Shown here: piece by piece, positions 1 through 8,237 of the stretch
Numbering within the stretch: position 1 is the first letter of the stretch
How the letters are laid out: each line of letters begins with the position of its first letter
Assembly: GCA_018971415.1 (NCBI GenBank)
Contig: JAGXAW010000004.1
Span: 1-64,000, forward strand
DNA length: 64,000 bases
Direction of reading: 5' to 3'
Source of the DNA: Betaproteobacteria bacterium
Lineage (GTDB): Bacteria; Pseudomonadota; Gammaproteobacteria; Burkholderiales; Ferrovaceae
The notes under the pieces: model-generated
Told to the model about the DNA's origin: nothing
What the model saw: only the letters and a program-made list of their open reading frames with translations
Database searches by the model: none
Program-made: the position numbers and the translations under genes

Positions 1-31
1 AATCAAGGATTTAGTTTAGACTAAATTGATT
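1..31. other. Imperfect hairpin at the window edge
   Basis: Two stem segments pair: 1-6 with 26-31, and 10-15 with 20-25. They are separated by a GGA bulge and a TTAG loop. No T-run follows, so a rho-independent terminator is not well supported. It may be the end of a transcript whose gene lies outside the window, or an operator. The rest of 32-266 is A+T-rich with no gene that I can support. It contains a 10-base direct repeat (ATAGGCTTTA at 126-135 and 146-155) and presumably the promoter of the operon starting at 267. Confidence 0.25.
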
Positions 32-266
32 AAAGTGCCCCCTTATTTGGTGTAGAGCCGCATTTTCGATTTTGTATTGAACATTCAGTAACATTTTTAA
101 TTTTGAAAAGATTCATATTCTAATAATAGGCTTTAAGGAGGATTGATAGGCTTTAGAGAAATTAAATCTATATGAGCCTAATTATTATTACTAAATGTAA
201 AAATATCTTGCAAAAAAAGAAGAAATAATGTGAAATATGGGAAAAATTCACATTTAAAGAGTTGTT

Positions 267-587
267 ATGAAGCGCTTGTTTATCCATTCTTTAGTAGTTA
301 TATTGCTGTCCTCATCGCTGGCTTATGCTGATGGCGGGCAATCTGTGGCTTCTAGTGAAACATCCAGTTCTGGAGGTGGGGGTGGAAGTGGAGCAGGGCT
401 GGCTATAGCAGGTGTTGTTCTAGCGGGATTACTTGTTTATTTTTTGACAGGTGAGCATGATGTCAAACCAAGTCCCGCTGTCGATGATCAAAGCCCCAAA
501 AACATTAATCAACAGGAAATACAAAACATCAATCAGCCCAATAAAACCAACTCTTCAGTAGGTACTGATCAGGGATTGGAGTATTGA
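267..587 (+). CDS. Small exported Gly/Ser-rich single-membrane-span protein
   Basis: I do not recognise a named family. The 106-residue product starts with a signal-like segment (residues 1-21, ending ALA-like before DGGQ). A Ser/Gly-rich stretch (about 25-43) and a hydrophobic helix (about 43-60, AGLAIAGVVLAGLLVYFL) follow. The rest is a hydrophilic Asn/Gln/Pro-rich tail with no cysteine. It is probably an inner-membrane protein with a short periplasmic N-terminus, or an exported protein held by the second helix. It is the first gene of a four-gene run with 4 bp to the caspase gene, so a structural or anchoring role for that system is inferred. The SD is weak (AAAGAG at 258-263). Confidence 0.7.
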   Translation: MKRLFIHSLVVILLSSSLAYADGGQSVASSETSSSGGGGGSGAGLAIAGVVLAGLLVYFLTGEHDVKPSPAVDDQSPKNINQQEIQNINQPNKTNSSVGTDQGLEY

Positions 588-591
588 TGTT

Positions 592-2313
592 ATGAATAAC
601 ATAATTTTTAAAAATTTCATTGCAGTAATAGTCCTTGTATTCATGAGCACTCAAGCATGGTCTGGATACTACGAATCAAAACAGGCTTTTGATCAACATA
701 ATTATCCAGAGGCTTATCAACAATGTCTTGATTCGGCCACCCAGGGAAATCGTGATTGTCAAAATGCTATTGGTTTTTTATATCGAGAGGGATTGGGCGT
801 TAAAAAAAATCTTCAACAAGCACAACAGTGGTTTTTGTTAGCGGCCAATCAAGGTCTTGGTAATGCGCAATATAATCTTGCTATTCTTTTAGGATCTGGA
901 GAGTTAGGTTATAGGAGTGAACAAGAGCAAGCTAAATGGATGAGTAAAGCTGCGTTAAATGGTATTGCTAAGGCACAAAATAATTTAGGTACATTCTTTA
1001 GTTTAGGTATTGGTGTAATTCAAAATGATCAACAGGCAGTACTCTGGTGGAAAAAGGCAGCAGAGCAACACAATGCCATGGCGGAGAACAACTTAGGTTG
1101 GGCTTATGCCACTGGAATAGGTATTGAATTAAATCCCCTTGAGGCACAAAGATGGTTACAGCAGGCCGTGAATCAACAACAAAATTTAACAGCCAAGCAT
1201 TTGGCTCAGGACAATTTACTCAAATTAGGATTAATCCCAAGCGCAATTCCTCCAAAAAATAACACATTACCTTTAAAAGTAGATATTGGACAAGTTGATT
1301 CATTGGGTAATGTTTCTCTTACTCTTGTGAATCAAAATCAAATACCTATACATTCACTCGTTATTAACGGAGAGCGTATTGAAACACATAATGAAAATAC
1401 TGTTCATGTATCTCATTATATTCCTGTGGGTGACAGTTATGTGGATGTGTATGCTAAAGACGATGGGCAAAACGAGTTTAATCAACAATATTTAGTACAT
1501 CGAGTAATTGATTCATCCAATAAGCAATTACCTGCACTTCATCCTCAGCAAATTAATTTAACAAAAAGAGAAGATGCTGTAGCGATTATTATTGGAGCTC
1601 AGTATTACCATCAATTACCACAATCTGAATTCTCAGATAACGATGCAAAAAGTTTTTACGATTATGCGGTTAGAGCATTGGGTGTGGATCCCAACAAAGT
1701 GAAACTGTTAACCGGGTCAGAGGCTAATAGGAATACCATTTTGTACACGTTAAAAAATTGGCTTGGCGCGGAAGTTAACAGTGGAAAAACCAAAGTTTAT
1801 TTGTATTATTCAGGCCATGGTCTTGCCTCTATCGATGGAAAAAAACGCTATCTTTTACCCACTGATACCAATATCACACTCCTCGATGACACGGCAATTT
1901 CTCAAGAGAATTTGATTAATGTGGTTGAATCCTATCAACCTGCCTCACTGACTATGTTTATAGATAGCTGTTATTCAGGTCGAGCTAAGTCAGGTACCCC
2001 ACTTTTAACGGCAATGAGACCAATTGTATTGCACTCTGATTTTGAGATACCGGCCAAAGGGGTAACGATTTTTAGCTCCTCTCAAGGCGACCAGTTATCG
2101 GCAGTATCAGATAGAGCTCAACATGGCATTTTTTCTTATTACCTGATGCGTGGGATGGAGGGGGAAGCAGATCTTAACCATGACCACCAGATCACGGCAG
2201 ATGAATTATTCCATTATCTTGAGGAGCGTGTCGCCAAAGAATCATTACGTCAAGGTCTACAACAAACACCTGTGTTAATGGGCGATGTGAACGAGGTATT
2301 AATCCATGAATAG
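592..2313 (+). CDS. Exported Sel1-repeat protein with caspase-like (C14) protease domain
   Basis: The 573-residue protein has a signal peptide (about 1-25, ending near AWS-G). Sel1-like TPR repeats follow (about 35-205; recognisable pieces are GNRDCQNAIGFLYREG, AQYNLAILLGSG, AQNNLGTFFSLG and AENNLGWAYATG). A linker or beta domain covers about 220-320, and a caspase/metacaspase p20-like domain about 325-570. The catalytic dyad is visible: His409 in YYSGHG and Cys460 in DSCYSG. An Asp-rich segment near the C-terminus (DLNHDHQITADEL) resembles an EF-hand-like calcium loop. Clan CD proteases of this type cut after basic or acidic residues. The substrate is unknown, and the signal peptide puts the enzyme in the periplasm or outside. 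The gene overlaps the next by 8 bp, implying coupled translation. Confidence 0.9.
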   Translation: MNNIIFKNFIAVIVLVFMSTQAWSGYYESKQAFDQHNYPEAYQQCLDSATQGNRDCQNAIGFLYREGLGVKKNLQQAQQWFLLAANQGLGNAQYNLAILLGSGELGYRSEQEQAKWMSKAALNGIAKAQNNLGTFFSLGIGVIQNDQQAVLWWKKAAEQHNAMAENNLGWAYATGIGIELNPLEAQRWLQQAVNQQQNLTAKHLAQDNLLKLGLIPSAIPPKNNTLPLKVDIGQVDSLGNVSLTLVNQNQIPIHSLVINGERIETHNENTVHVSHYIPVGDSYVDVYAKDDGQNEFNQQYLVHRVIDSSNKQLPALHPQQINLTKREDAVAIIIGAQYYHQLPQSEFSDNDAKSFYDYAVRALGVDPNKVKLLTGSEANRNTILYTLKNWLGAEVNSGKTKVYLYYSGHGLASIDGKKRYLLPTDTNITLLDDTAISQENLINVVESYQPASLTMFIDSCYSGRAKSGTPLLTAMRPIVLHSDFEIPAKGVTIFSSSQGDQLSAVSDRAQHGIFSYYLMRGMEGEADLNHDHQITADELFHYLEERVAKESLRQGLQQTPVLMGDVNEVLIHE

Positions 2314-3139
2314 TAGAGTGTTCATTAACTGTTGCACAATGATTCTGTTGTTACTCAGTATTAATAGTGCCTCAGCAACGGACGAGGAGGGCAATGGCGT
2401 ATATTACTTTGGTCCAGAAACCTCTGAGAGTAAAGCCTGTCAAGCAGCCCTTGAAGCAGCCAAGCTGGATGCTCTAAGAAAAGTGGGAGGGGAGAGATTT
2501 AGTCAAGATGAAACCATGATGTGCAGTGAAAACGATAAAACAGCAGATGCCGCTTCGCAATGTTTGGTTAATAAACTGACTTGGTCTCAAGTGGGTGGTG
2601 ACATTCAGTCTATGAGTATTGTTCAGCAAGCGGTCACAGATGAGCTGGGAAAAAGGCGCTGTGAAGTGAGTATTCATGCAAAAGTAATGGTTTTACCTGG
2701 CAGCAATAATCCAGCCTTAGACTCAGACGTTTCTTTGAACCAATCCGTATACCGTCCAGGAGAAGACCTCACTGTTCAAGTTAAACCGCAACAAAGTGTT
2801 TATTTGACAGTGTTTAATTGGATTCCCTATGAAAAAAATACGCAGCAAGTCAATAAGCTTTTTCCTAATAATGGGGAAACCAATAATCATATTAGTCATA
2901 AATTAATTTTACCTTATCGATCCTTTGATCATTGGCAAGTGGCTCTGCCAGAGTCTGTACCAATGAATAGAAAAGTACTCGATGAGTATGTCATGGTAGT
3001 CGTCTCTACCATGCCTATGGTTTGGCAAGAGCATTACTCGTTTGATGAATTTAGAAACAAACTAGCAGAACTGCCAGTAGATCAGGTACGTTTATTTAAA
3101 AGAGGTTTTGAGATTGTGGTACCCCAACAAACGCATTAA
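2306..3139 (+). CDS. Exported DUF4384-type protein, caspase partner
   Basis: The 277-residue protein begins with a signal peptide (about 1-24, ending SASA). Residues 30-135 hold an Ala-rich helical region (ACQAALEAAKLDAL) with several cysteines, reminiscent of the N-terminal modules of FlgT/LPP20-type proteins. Residues about 145-275 look like DUF4384: a YRPGEDLTVQV strand pair, then YLTVFNW and a KLFPN motif. DUF4384 modules are often fused to or adjacent to bacterial caspases, usually in secreted or envelope proteins. The start ATG lies inside the end of the caspase gene. I infer that it binds or presents the protease in the envelope; no catalytic residues are apparent. Confidence 0.8.
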   Translation: MNSRVFINCCTMILLLLSINSASATDEEGNGVYYFGPETSESKACQAALEAAKLDALRKVGGERFSQDETMMCSENDKTADAASQCLVNKLTWSQVGGDIQSMSIVQQAVTDELGKRRCEVSIHAKVMVLPGSNNPALDSDVSLNQSVYRPGEDLTVQVKPQQSVYLTVFNWIPYEKNTQQVNKLFPNNGETNNHISHKLILPYRSFDHWQVALPESVPMNRKVLDEYVMVVVSTMPMVWQEHYSFDEFRNKLAELPVDQVRLFKRGFEIVVPQQTH

Positions 3140-3151
3140 GGGAGAGAGAAA

Positions 3152-3991
3152 ATGAAATATACGACGACATCACTATGGTTACTTATTGGCGGCTCATTCC
3201 TATTATCAGCCTGTTCTCCTAAATATGGCACAGCAGAATACGCTCAAGAACAAGCTCAACATACCTATAAGGAGCAGGTCAAAGCTGCCTCTGAAATGTT
3301 AGATAGTGCCCCCAGCTGGTATTTGAAACCTCCAGTAGCAAGTGATGCGCTCTATGGAGTGGCGAGCTCTTTCTCAAAGGACTTACAGTTTTCTATCGAA
3401 AAAGCCTGTGTTGATGCAAAAGGAGATATCGCAACTCAACTGAGTGACAAAGTCACCATGAAGTTTAAGTCGTTCGCGCGCGAAACAGGAACAGCCAGTG
3501 ATCCTGTCTTAGTGCGTGAAGTTGAAAAAGTCGCCTCTGAATTGGTTAATGATGCTGATATAGCAGGTTATGTGATTGAGAAAAAAGAAGTACAACAACA
3601 AGCAAATGGTTACCGTACCTTTGTCTTGATTCGTTACCCTCTGGGAGAGGCTAACCGGGTTGTAGTAGAAAAGGCCAAACATGATGCTCTTCTTGAATCA
3701 AAAGTTAGAGAGTCAAAAGCTTTTCAGGAACTCGAATCCGAGGTTAAAACCTTGAAACAATCTCCGCAACAAGCTAACTCACCTAAATTAGATCATCAGC
3801 AAAATACTGTTATGCCGCCACCCGCTGATAAAACTGCGCAGATTCCTGATGCTCCATCCTCTGATATCAATATTGGAACAGTTACGCCAGTTAAACCCAA
3901 TACAATCAGCCAACCTGAATTGATGCCTTCTAATCCGTCGCCACCCAGTGTTCCAAGTAAAAGTGTAAATATTAATCAAACGTCCTTATAG
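3152..3991 (+). CDS. LPP20-family lipoprotein with proline-rich tail
   Basis: This is a 279-residue lipoprotein precursor. Residues 1-20 form a signal with lipobox LSAC, and Cys21 is the lipidation site. Ser at +2 would favour outer-membrane sorting. Residues about 50-180 match the LPP20 pattern (APSWYLKPP, LYGVASS, then an alternating ACVDAKGDIATQL helix). After a short coiled segment (about 185-205) the C-terminal 75 residues are Pro/Ser/Asn-rich and probably disordered. The SD GGGAGAG is well placed upstream of the ATG, and the gap from the previous stop is 12 bp. It is the last gene of the caspase operon. LPP20 proteins have no firmly known enzymatic activity. Confidence 0.82.
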   Translation: MKYTTTSLWLLIGGSFLLSACSPKYGTAEYAQEQAQHTYKEQVKAASEMLDSAPSWYLKPPVASDALYGVASSFSKDLQFSIEKACVDAKGDIATQLSDKVTMKFKSFARETGTASDPVLVREVEKVASELVNDADIAGYVIEKKEVQQQANGYRTFVLIRYPLGEANRVVVEKAKHDALLESKVRESKAFQELESEVKTLKQSPQQANSPKLDHQQNTVMPPPADKTAQIPDAPSSDINIGTVTPVKPNTISQPELMPSNPSPPSVPSKSVNINQTSL

Positions 3992-4237
3992 ATTTTGGTT
4001 GATCTTGAGCAAAAAAAATTGCTAAAACTTAAGGAAAGATTGAATAAGCCATATAAATTTTTTACTGGATGGTTTTAACATATCAAGCTACGCTTTTTTT
4101 CGTGCGTGTTAAACAAGGTGTAACTTAGGTTATTTTTTATACTTATATACTTGAAATAATCCTTTATTATCCTAATCTAGTAAATTGTGGCATGATTATT
4201 CATATTGTCGTGCTTATCCTTTATTGAGGTGAGATCT

Positions 4238-5059
4238 ATGAAAAGCATTAACCATTTTTTTCTGACTTTGATTATGTTGGGTTTTGCAGTTACGAGTTTT
4301 GCTGAACCCACCATTGATCAAGTTTATAATGCAACCAAAACTGGCCATTTAGCCGAAGCCAGAAGCATGATGGCTGAGGTGTTACAGGCTCATCCTAATA
4401 GTGCAAAAGCTCACTTTATTAATGCCGAGGTGCTTGCCCGTTCTGGAGATATAAGTTCAGCTAGGGCAGAGTTAATTGTTGCAGAGAAACTAGATCCTGC
4501 ACAAAGTTTTGCAAGTGCGCGTGCTATCAGTGAATTGAAACAAGCTTTAGCTGTTTCAAATAGAGCTGGAATCGAGTCCTCAGGCTCCTCAGGGACTTCA
4601 TGGGGAACAATATTGGTGGTAGGGTTAATTGCATTGTTTTTTATTATCTGGATGGTACGTCGTATGACGCAACAAAATCCTGTTGTGATGACGCAAGTGC
4701 CACCAGGGCCAGGTTACTATCCTAATGGTATGCCAATGGGTGGGGGGCAGCCACCTATGTATCCGGGGGGCGGAGTTGGAATGGGATCAGGTTTGATGGG
4801 GTCTCTTGCTACGGGTGCCGCGCTGGGTGCGGGATTGGTTGCCGGTGAAGCACTAGCGCACAGGCTGGTTGATGGCCCATCAGGGAATGTAAGTGGAATA
4901 AATGATGGGATGGTAGGTTCTCAAAACGTTAATAGCGATATGGGTGGGCAGGATTTTGGTGTGTCGGGGACAGGGTCTTGGGATGATTCTTCTGGCTCTT
5001 CGTGGGACAGCGGGGATGCTGGGGGCTTTGATCCTGGTGGAGGACCTAATTGGTCTTAA
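4238..5059 (+). CDS. Exported TPR protein with one membrane helix and Gly-rich tail
   Basis: The ATG at 4238 is chosen because GAGGTGAG lies just upstream and a signal peptide follows directly; the reading frame could extend back to a TTG at 4205. The product (273 residues) has a signal peptide ending SFA, one or two TPR-like helical pairs (about 25-100, ARSMMAEVLQAHPNSAKAHF), and a transmembrane helix (about 122-143, WGTILVVGLIALFFIIW). A long Gly/Met/Pro/Ser-rich C-terminus follows, ending in a Trp/Asp/Ser/Gly repeat. I do not recognise a named family. The tail is expected to face the cytoplasm if the signal is cleaved. Nothing in the 246 bp upstream looks like a gene. Confidence 0.8.
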   Translation: MKSINHFFLTLIMLGFAVTSFAEPTIDQVYNATKTGHLAEARSMMAEVLQAHPNSAKAHFINAEVLARSGDISSARAELIVAEKLDPAQSFASARAISELKQALAVSNRAGIESSGSSGTSWGTILVVGLIALFFIIWMVRRMTQQNPVVMTQVPPGPGYYPNGMPMGGGQPPMYPGGGVGMGSGLMGSLATGAALGAGLVAGEALAHRLVDGPSGNVSGINDGMVGSQNVNSDMGGQDFGVSGTGSWDDSSGSSWDSGDAGGFDPGGGPNWS

Positions 5060-5092
5060 GAGGCTGTTTCATTTGAAATAGGAGGTGTTGTT

Positions 5093-5578
5093 ATGGCTAA
5101 GGTTAATTCTATTCAAATTGGTATTTCAGAAAAACAGCGTCAAGAGATTGCTAACGGTCTTAGTCAGCTATTAGCGGATACCTACACGCTCTACCTCACA
5201 ACCCATAATTTTCATTGGAATGTGACTGGCCCGCAGTTTAATACCTTGCATACCATGTTTATGGCCCAGTACACTGAGCTTTGGAATGCGGTGGATCCTA
5301 TTGCCGAAAGAATCCGATCCTTAGGTTTTTTTGCGCCTGGGTCCTATGCTCAGTTTGCTAAGTTAACAAGCTTACCTGATGTTCCAGCAAAGCCACCTAG
5401 GGCTACGGCTATGGTAGAAACCTTGGTTAAGGGTCACGAAAAGGTAGCCGCTACGGCAAGACGAATTTTTGCGTTAGCTGATAAAGCCAACGATCAACCC
5501 ACTGCGGATTTACTTACCCAAAGAATGGATATCCATGAGAAAACAGCCTGGATGTTGAGATCTCTTCTTGAGTCATGA
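5093..5578 (+). CDS. dps: Dps-family ferritin-like DNA-binding protein
   Basis: A 161-residue Dps-like protein, the usual length. Family members form 12-subunit shells that oxidise and store iron and protect DNA during starvation or oxidative stress. The inter-subunit ferroxidase ligands are present: HNFHWNV and LHTMF supply the two histidines, and the [12 protein letters not shown] helix supplies Asp and Glu. A strong AGGAGG precedes the ATG. There is no long Lys-rich N-terminal tail, so DNA binding is less certain than iron storage. Its TGA overlaps the ATG of the next gene (ATGA), which ties it to lrgA/lrgB, an unusual partnership. Confidence 0.93.
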   Translation: MAKVNSIQIGISEKQRQEIANGLSQLLADTYTLYLTTHNFHWNVTGPQFNTLHTMFMAQYTELWNAVDPIAERIRSLGFFAPGSYAQFAKLTSLPDVPAKPPRATAMVETLVKGHEKVAATARRIFALADKANDQPTADLLTQRMDIHEKTAWMLRSLLES

Positions 5579-5922
5579 TTTCAGGGTTAGTTCAAATATT
5601 GCTTTGGCAAGGATTGGGAGAGTTAATCTCTCATGAGTGGTTGAAGACCATTCCTGGTCCAGTAATAGGATTGGTTTTATTGTTAGGTTTTTTGATTTGG
5701 CGCGATCGTGTTCCTGATGCGATGGGTTTGGTGGCCGATGGCCTAAGTCAACACTTAGGCCTTTTGTTTGTTCCGGCTGCCACCGGAGTGATTTTGTTTT
5801 TGCCCCAATTAAGGGAGCATGCTCTGGCTGTTTTTACCGCGCTAGTTGTCAGCGTGATTGCAACGGTTGCTGTCACTGTCATGGTGTTACGTATTTTAAG
5901 TGGGAACAATCCTCATGAATAA
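5575..5922 (+). CDS. lrgA: CidA/LrgA-family holin-like membrane protein
   Basis: A 115-residue protein with four predicted hydrophobic helices and the family's [11 protein letters not shown] and GLLFVPA motifs. CidA/LrgA proteins are small holin-like membrane proteins. With LrgB they influence murein hydrolase activity, lysis or by-product (pyruvate) transport, depending on the species. The start overlaps the dps stop by 4 bp and the end overlaps lrgB. I cannot tell CidA from LrgA by sequence alone; the symbol follows the usual naming beside LrgB. Confidence 0.88.
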   Translation: MISGLVQILLWQGLGELISHEWLKTIPGPVIGLVLLLGFLIWRDRVPDAMGLVADGLSQHLGLLFVPAATGVILFLPQLREHALAVFTALVVSVIATVAVTVMVLRILSGNNPHE

Positions 5923-6643
5923 ACATCTTCAAATTCATGAGATTTGGGTGTATCTCTCAGGAAGCCCTCTATTAGCGCTTATCTTAACTTTGTCAGCTTA
6001 TCAAATCGGCTTTGTTGTCTACCAAAAGACCAATCGATTACCTATTGCAAACCCGGTTGCCATTGCGGTGATTTTGGTGGCCAGTGCTCTTGAGATAATT
6101 GGTATGCCCTACGACAAATATTTTCAGGGAGCGCAATTTGTACATTTTTTGCTGGGAACAGCCACCGTTGCGCTAGCGATTCCAATTTACCGAGGTTTTA
6201 GAGGTTTACGGGGTAGGATGATTCCCTTGGTGATTGCTCTTGTTTGCGGTGCGGCCACCTCTATTATTTCAGCGGTAACAGTGGCGCGCTACATGGGGGC
6301 GAGTGATGATATTGTCGGTGCGTTAATTGCTAAATCTGTTACGGCTCCGATTGCTATGGGTGTAGCTGAACGTATTCATACTTCACCCACGCTCACTGCT
6401 GTGTTTGCTGTGATTACTGGCATTATGGGCGCCGTTGTTGCACGCTACGTTTTTGATGTCTTAGGTATGAGAGTATGGTGGCAAAGAGGTTTTGCAATTG
6501 GCTTAGCTGCCCACGGTATTGGGACTTCTCGTGCTTTTAGTGTGCACCCAGAAGCTGGCACTTATGCAAGTCTTGCTATGGGATTACATGGTATTTTAGG
6601 TGCTGTAGTGATTCCTTTAATAGCCTCATACATACTTAATTAA
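5915..6643 (+). CDS. lrgB: LrgB-family membrane protein
   Basis: The ATG at 5915 is preferred; a GTG at 5900 in frame would add five residues. The product (242 residues) is a multi-pass membrane protein. It carries the LrgB signatures: NPVAIAV near residue 45, a KSVTAPIAMGVAE segment around 150, and GIGTSRAF around 210. LrgB works with LrgA in control of cell lysis or, in some bacteria, in export of small metabolites. The gene overlaps the lrgA end by 8 bp and is followed 2 bp later by a DUF2721 gene, so all four genes from 5093 to 7092 probably form one transcript. Confidence 0.9.
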   Translation: MNKHLQIHEIWVYLSGSPLLALILTLSAYQIGFVVYQKTNRLPIANPVAIAVILVASALEIIGMPYDKYFQGAQFVHFLLGTATVALAIPIYRGFRGLRGRMIPLVIALVCGAATSIISAVTVARYMGASDDIVGALIAKSVTAPIAMGVAERIHTSPTLTAVFAVITGIMGAVVARYVFDVLGMRVWWQRGFAIGLAAHGIGTSRAFSVHPEAGTYASLAMGLHGILGAVVIPLIASYILN

Positions 6644-6645
6644 TC

Positions 6646-7092
6646 ATGAATGCTATTGATCCTCCTTTATTAAGTCAGGGTATTCAGCTTGCCTTGGCTC
6701 CTGTTTTTCTATTAACGGCGGTGGCAACTTTAGTATCTGCCTTAACCTCACGTCTATCACGGGTTGTGGACCGTTCACGTCATTTACAAGGTGTATTAAA
6801 GGATGCGACTCATCCTCACCATGATAAAGCGGACTATCGAAAAGAGTTAGGCCATCTTGCCACTCGTGGCAGATTAATTAATACCTCCATGGCCTTGGTC
6901 GTTTTTTGTGGTTTATCAATTGGGCTTACTGTGCTGGGTCTTTTTTTTACTGAAACGGTGTCAGGGCGTATCCAGCTTTCACGCTTGGTAATGGATACGT
7001 TTGTGGTGGGTATAGCCTCTTTTTCCTTATCTTTACTGTTTTTGTTGGTTGAGGTTTTTGTTGCATCCTACTCCATTCGTTATAAAGAGTAA
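6646..7092 (+). CDS. DUF2721 family membrane protein
   Basis: A 148-residue protein with the DUF2721 layout: an N-terminal helix with QLALAPVFLLTAVATLV, a conserved basic patch (SRLSRVVDRSRHL), then two long hydrophobic helices (about 82-105 and 115-140). The family has no assigned function. It starts 2 bp after lrgB, so it is likely co-translated with the dps-lrgAB group. A role in membrane stress response is only suggested by this context. Confidence 0.85.
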   Translation: MNAIDPPLLSQGIQLALAPVFLLTAVATLVSALTSRLSRVVDRSRHLQGVLKDATHPHHDKADYRKELGHLATRGRLINTSMALVVFCGLSIGLTVLGLFFTETVSGRIQLSRLVMDTFVVGIASFSLSLLFLLVEVFVASYSIRYKE

Positions 7093-7185
7093 CCATTTAC
7101 TTTTATTAACATTTTTCCCAATGATAATAAGAACTTAGAGGTTAAACTTTAGTCATAAAAATATATGTATATTGGGATAAAAAGC

Positions 7186-7707
7186 ATGAAAAAAACCATT
7201 ATTTACAGTTTTTTTAATTCAGTGACATTGCTTTTTCTGCTGTTAACATCAGTTTATGCTTCAGCTTTTGGTGGCGGTCACCCAGGTGGTGGACACCCAA
7301 GCGGCGCATTTCAGGGGAGAGGTGGTTATTCTGGTCATGAGGGTTACTATGGTCATGAAAGATTTGAAAGAAATTATGTGGGTTTTGGATTTGGTTACGG
7401 GTTTGGTCCACCATTTTGGGGTGACCCTTTCTGGGCGCCTTTTCCTTATTACGCTCCCTTATATTACCCTCCAGCACCAACGGTAGTGGTGACGCAGCCG
7501 CCATCACCACCAGTGACGCCTCAGGGAACAACTTATATCGCACCTAGTGGTAATTTTAGTTCTCCCCCGCCACCATCACAGAGTCTTGGCATTTCAAATG
7601 ATGGATATTTTTACTGTCCTGATAACAAAGGGGTTTATCCGCAGGTTAAGTCTTGTCCAGGCGCTTGGCAGCGCTTACCCTTGGTCCCCCCAGGACCCAT
7701 GCAATAG
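7186..7707 (+). CDS. Exported Gly/Tyr/Pro-rich protein with C-terminal CP...CPG motif
   Basis: The ATG at 7186 is chosen (GGGA eight bases upstream); an in-frame ATG at 7165 would add seven residues. The product (173 residues) has a signal peptide ending VYASA. A Gly/His-rich stretch, an aromatic Gly/Phe/Tyr/Trp/Pro repeat and a Pro-rich linker follow. It ends in a compact module, YFYCPDNKGVYPQVKSCPG, then W and P-rich residues. That ending (two Cys about 14 residues apart) is common at the C-terminus of small exported proteobacterial proteins of unknown role. It probably forms one disulphide. The gene ends 1 bp before the convergent stress-protein gene, with no terminator visible. Confidence 0.78.
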   Translation: MKKTIIYSFFNSVTLLFLLLTSVYASAFGGGHPGGGHPSGAFQGRGGYSGHEGYYGHERFERNYVGFGFGYGFGPPFWGDPFWAPFPYYAPLYYPPAPTVVVTQPPSPPVTPQGTTYIAPSGNFSSPPPPSQSLGISNDGYFYCPDNKGVYPQVKSCPGAWQRLPLVPPGPMQ

Positions 7708-7708
7708 C

Positions 7709-8137
7709 TTAGCGATAGACGAGCACTGGGATTTCTGAATGAGTGAGTACCTTTTGTGTTTCACTGCCTAAAAGAAATCCTGTTAAGCCGCGGCGACCAT
7801 GTGAAGCCATTAATATAAGATCGCATTTTTCTGCTTTTGCTGTATTGATAATACCTTGATAGGGGGAAAATTCTGTACTTTTGACAACATTACAAATAAC
7901 ACCTGCTGCCTCTGCTTCCTTTTGGGCTTTCTGTAGGTGTTTATTGGTCTCTTTTTCTAATTCTTCCATGACGCTTTGTGGTGTTTCAACGGCAAATTCT
8001 GTCATTGGGAGAAACTCGACAACGGCCGAGTAAATGGTAATTTTGGCTTTTAGCTCTTTGGCCATGGCAATGCCCCCACTTAAGGCTTTATGGGACAGTG
8101 CGGAACCATCAATAGGGATAAGAATATGTTGAAACAT
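7709..8137 (-). CDS. Universal stress protein, UspA family
   Basis: A 142-residue single-domain UspA fold protein. The N-terminus (ILIPIDGSALSHKAL) and the C-terminal nucleotide-binding signature (ASHGRRGLTGFLLGS, pattern G-2x-G-then GS) mark it as an ATP-binding type. Such proteins accumulate under starvation, oxidative or membrane stress, and their molecular activity is poorly defined. The SD GGGAGA precedes the ATG. The gene stands alone, convergent with 7186-7707 and divergent from ccmF. Confidence 0.9.
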   Translation of the reverse strand: MFQHILIPIDGSALSHKALSGGIAMAKELKAKITIYSAVVEFLPMTEFAVETPQSVMEELEKETNKHLQKAQKEAEAAGVICNVVKSTEFSPYQGIINTAKAEKCDLILMASHGRRGLTGFLLGSETQKVLTHSEIPVLVYR

Positions 8138-8183
8138 GGTAATCTCCCGGAACTGAAATGATAGATATTAATCAATTATAGCG

Positions 8184-8193
8184 TGAGCGCTCA
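8184..8193. promoter_or_regulatory. Perfect 10-bp palindrome between usp and ccmF
   Basis: TGAGCGCTCA is perfectly self-complementary and lies in the 100-bp region between two divergent genes, about 45 bp from each start. It could be an operator for either. It is short enough to be chance, and no matching second copy was noticed. Confidence 0.25.
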
Positions 8194-8237
8194 TCTCAAG
8201 GTAAACTGTAATTTGATTTTAGAAAGGTTATAAAAGA

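Noticed and set aside
126-155. Direct repeat ATAGGCTTTA, spaced 20 bp
   Set aside because: Two short copies only, in A+T-rich DNA; not a CRISPR or clear operator.
7214-7543. 109-codon reverse frame opposite the Gly/Tyr-rich protein gene
   Set aside because: It arises from the repetitive codons of the forward gene. The forward frame has a signal peptide and a recognised C-terminal module.
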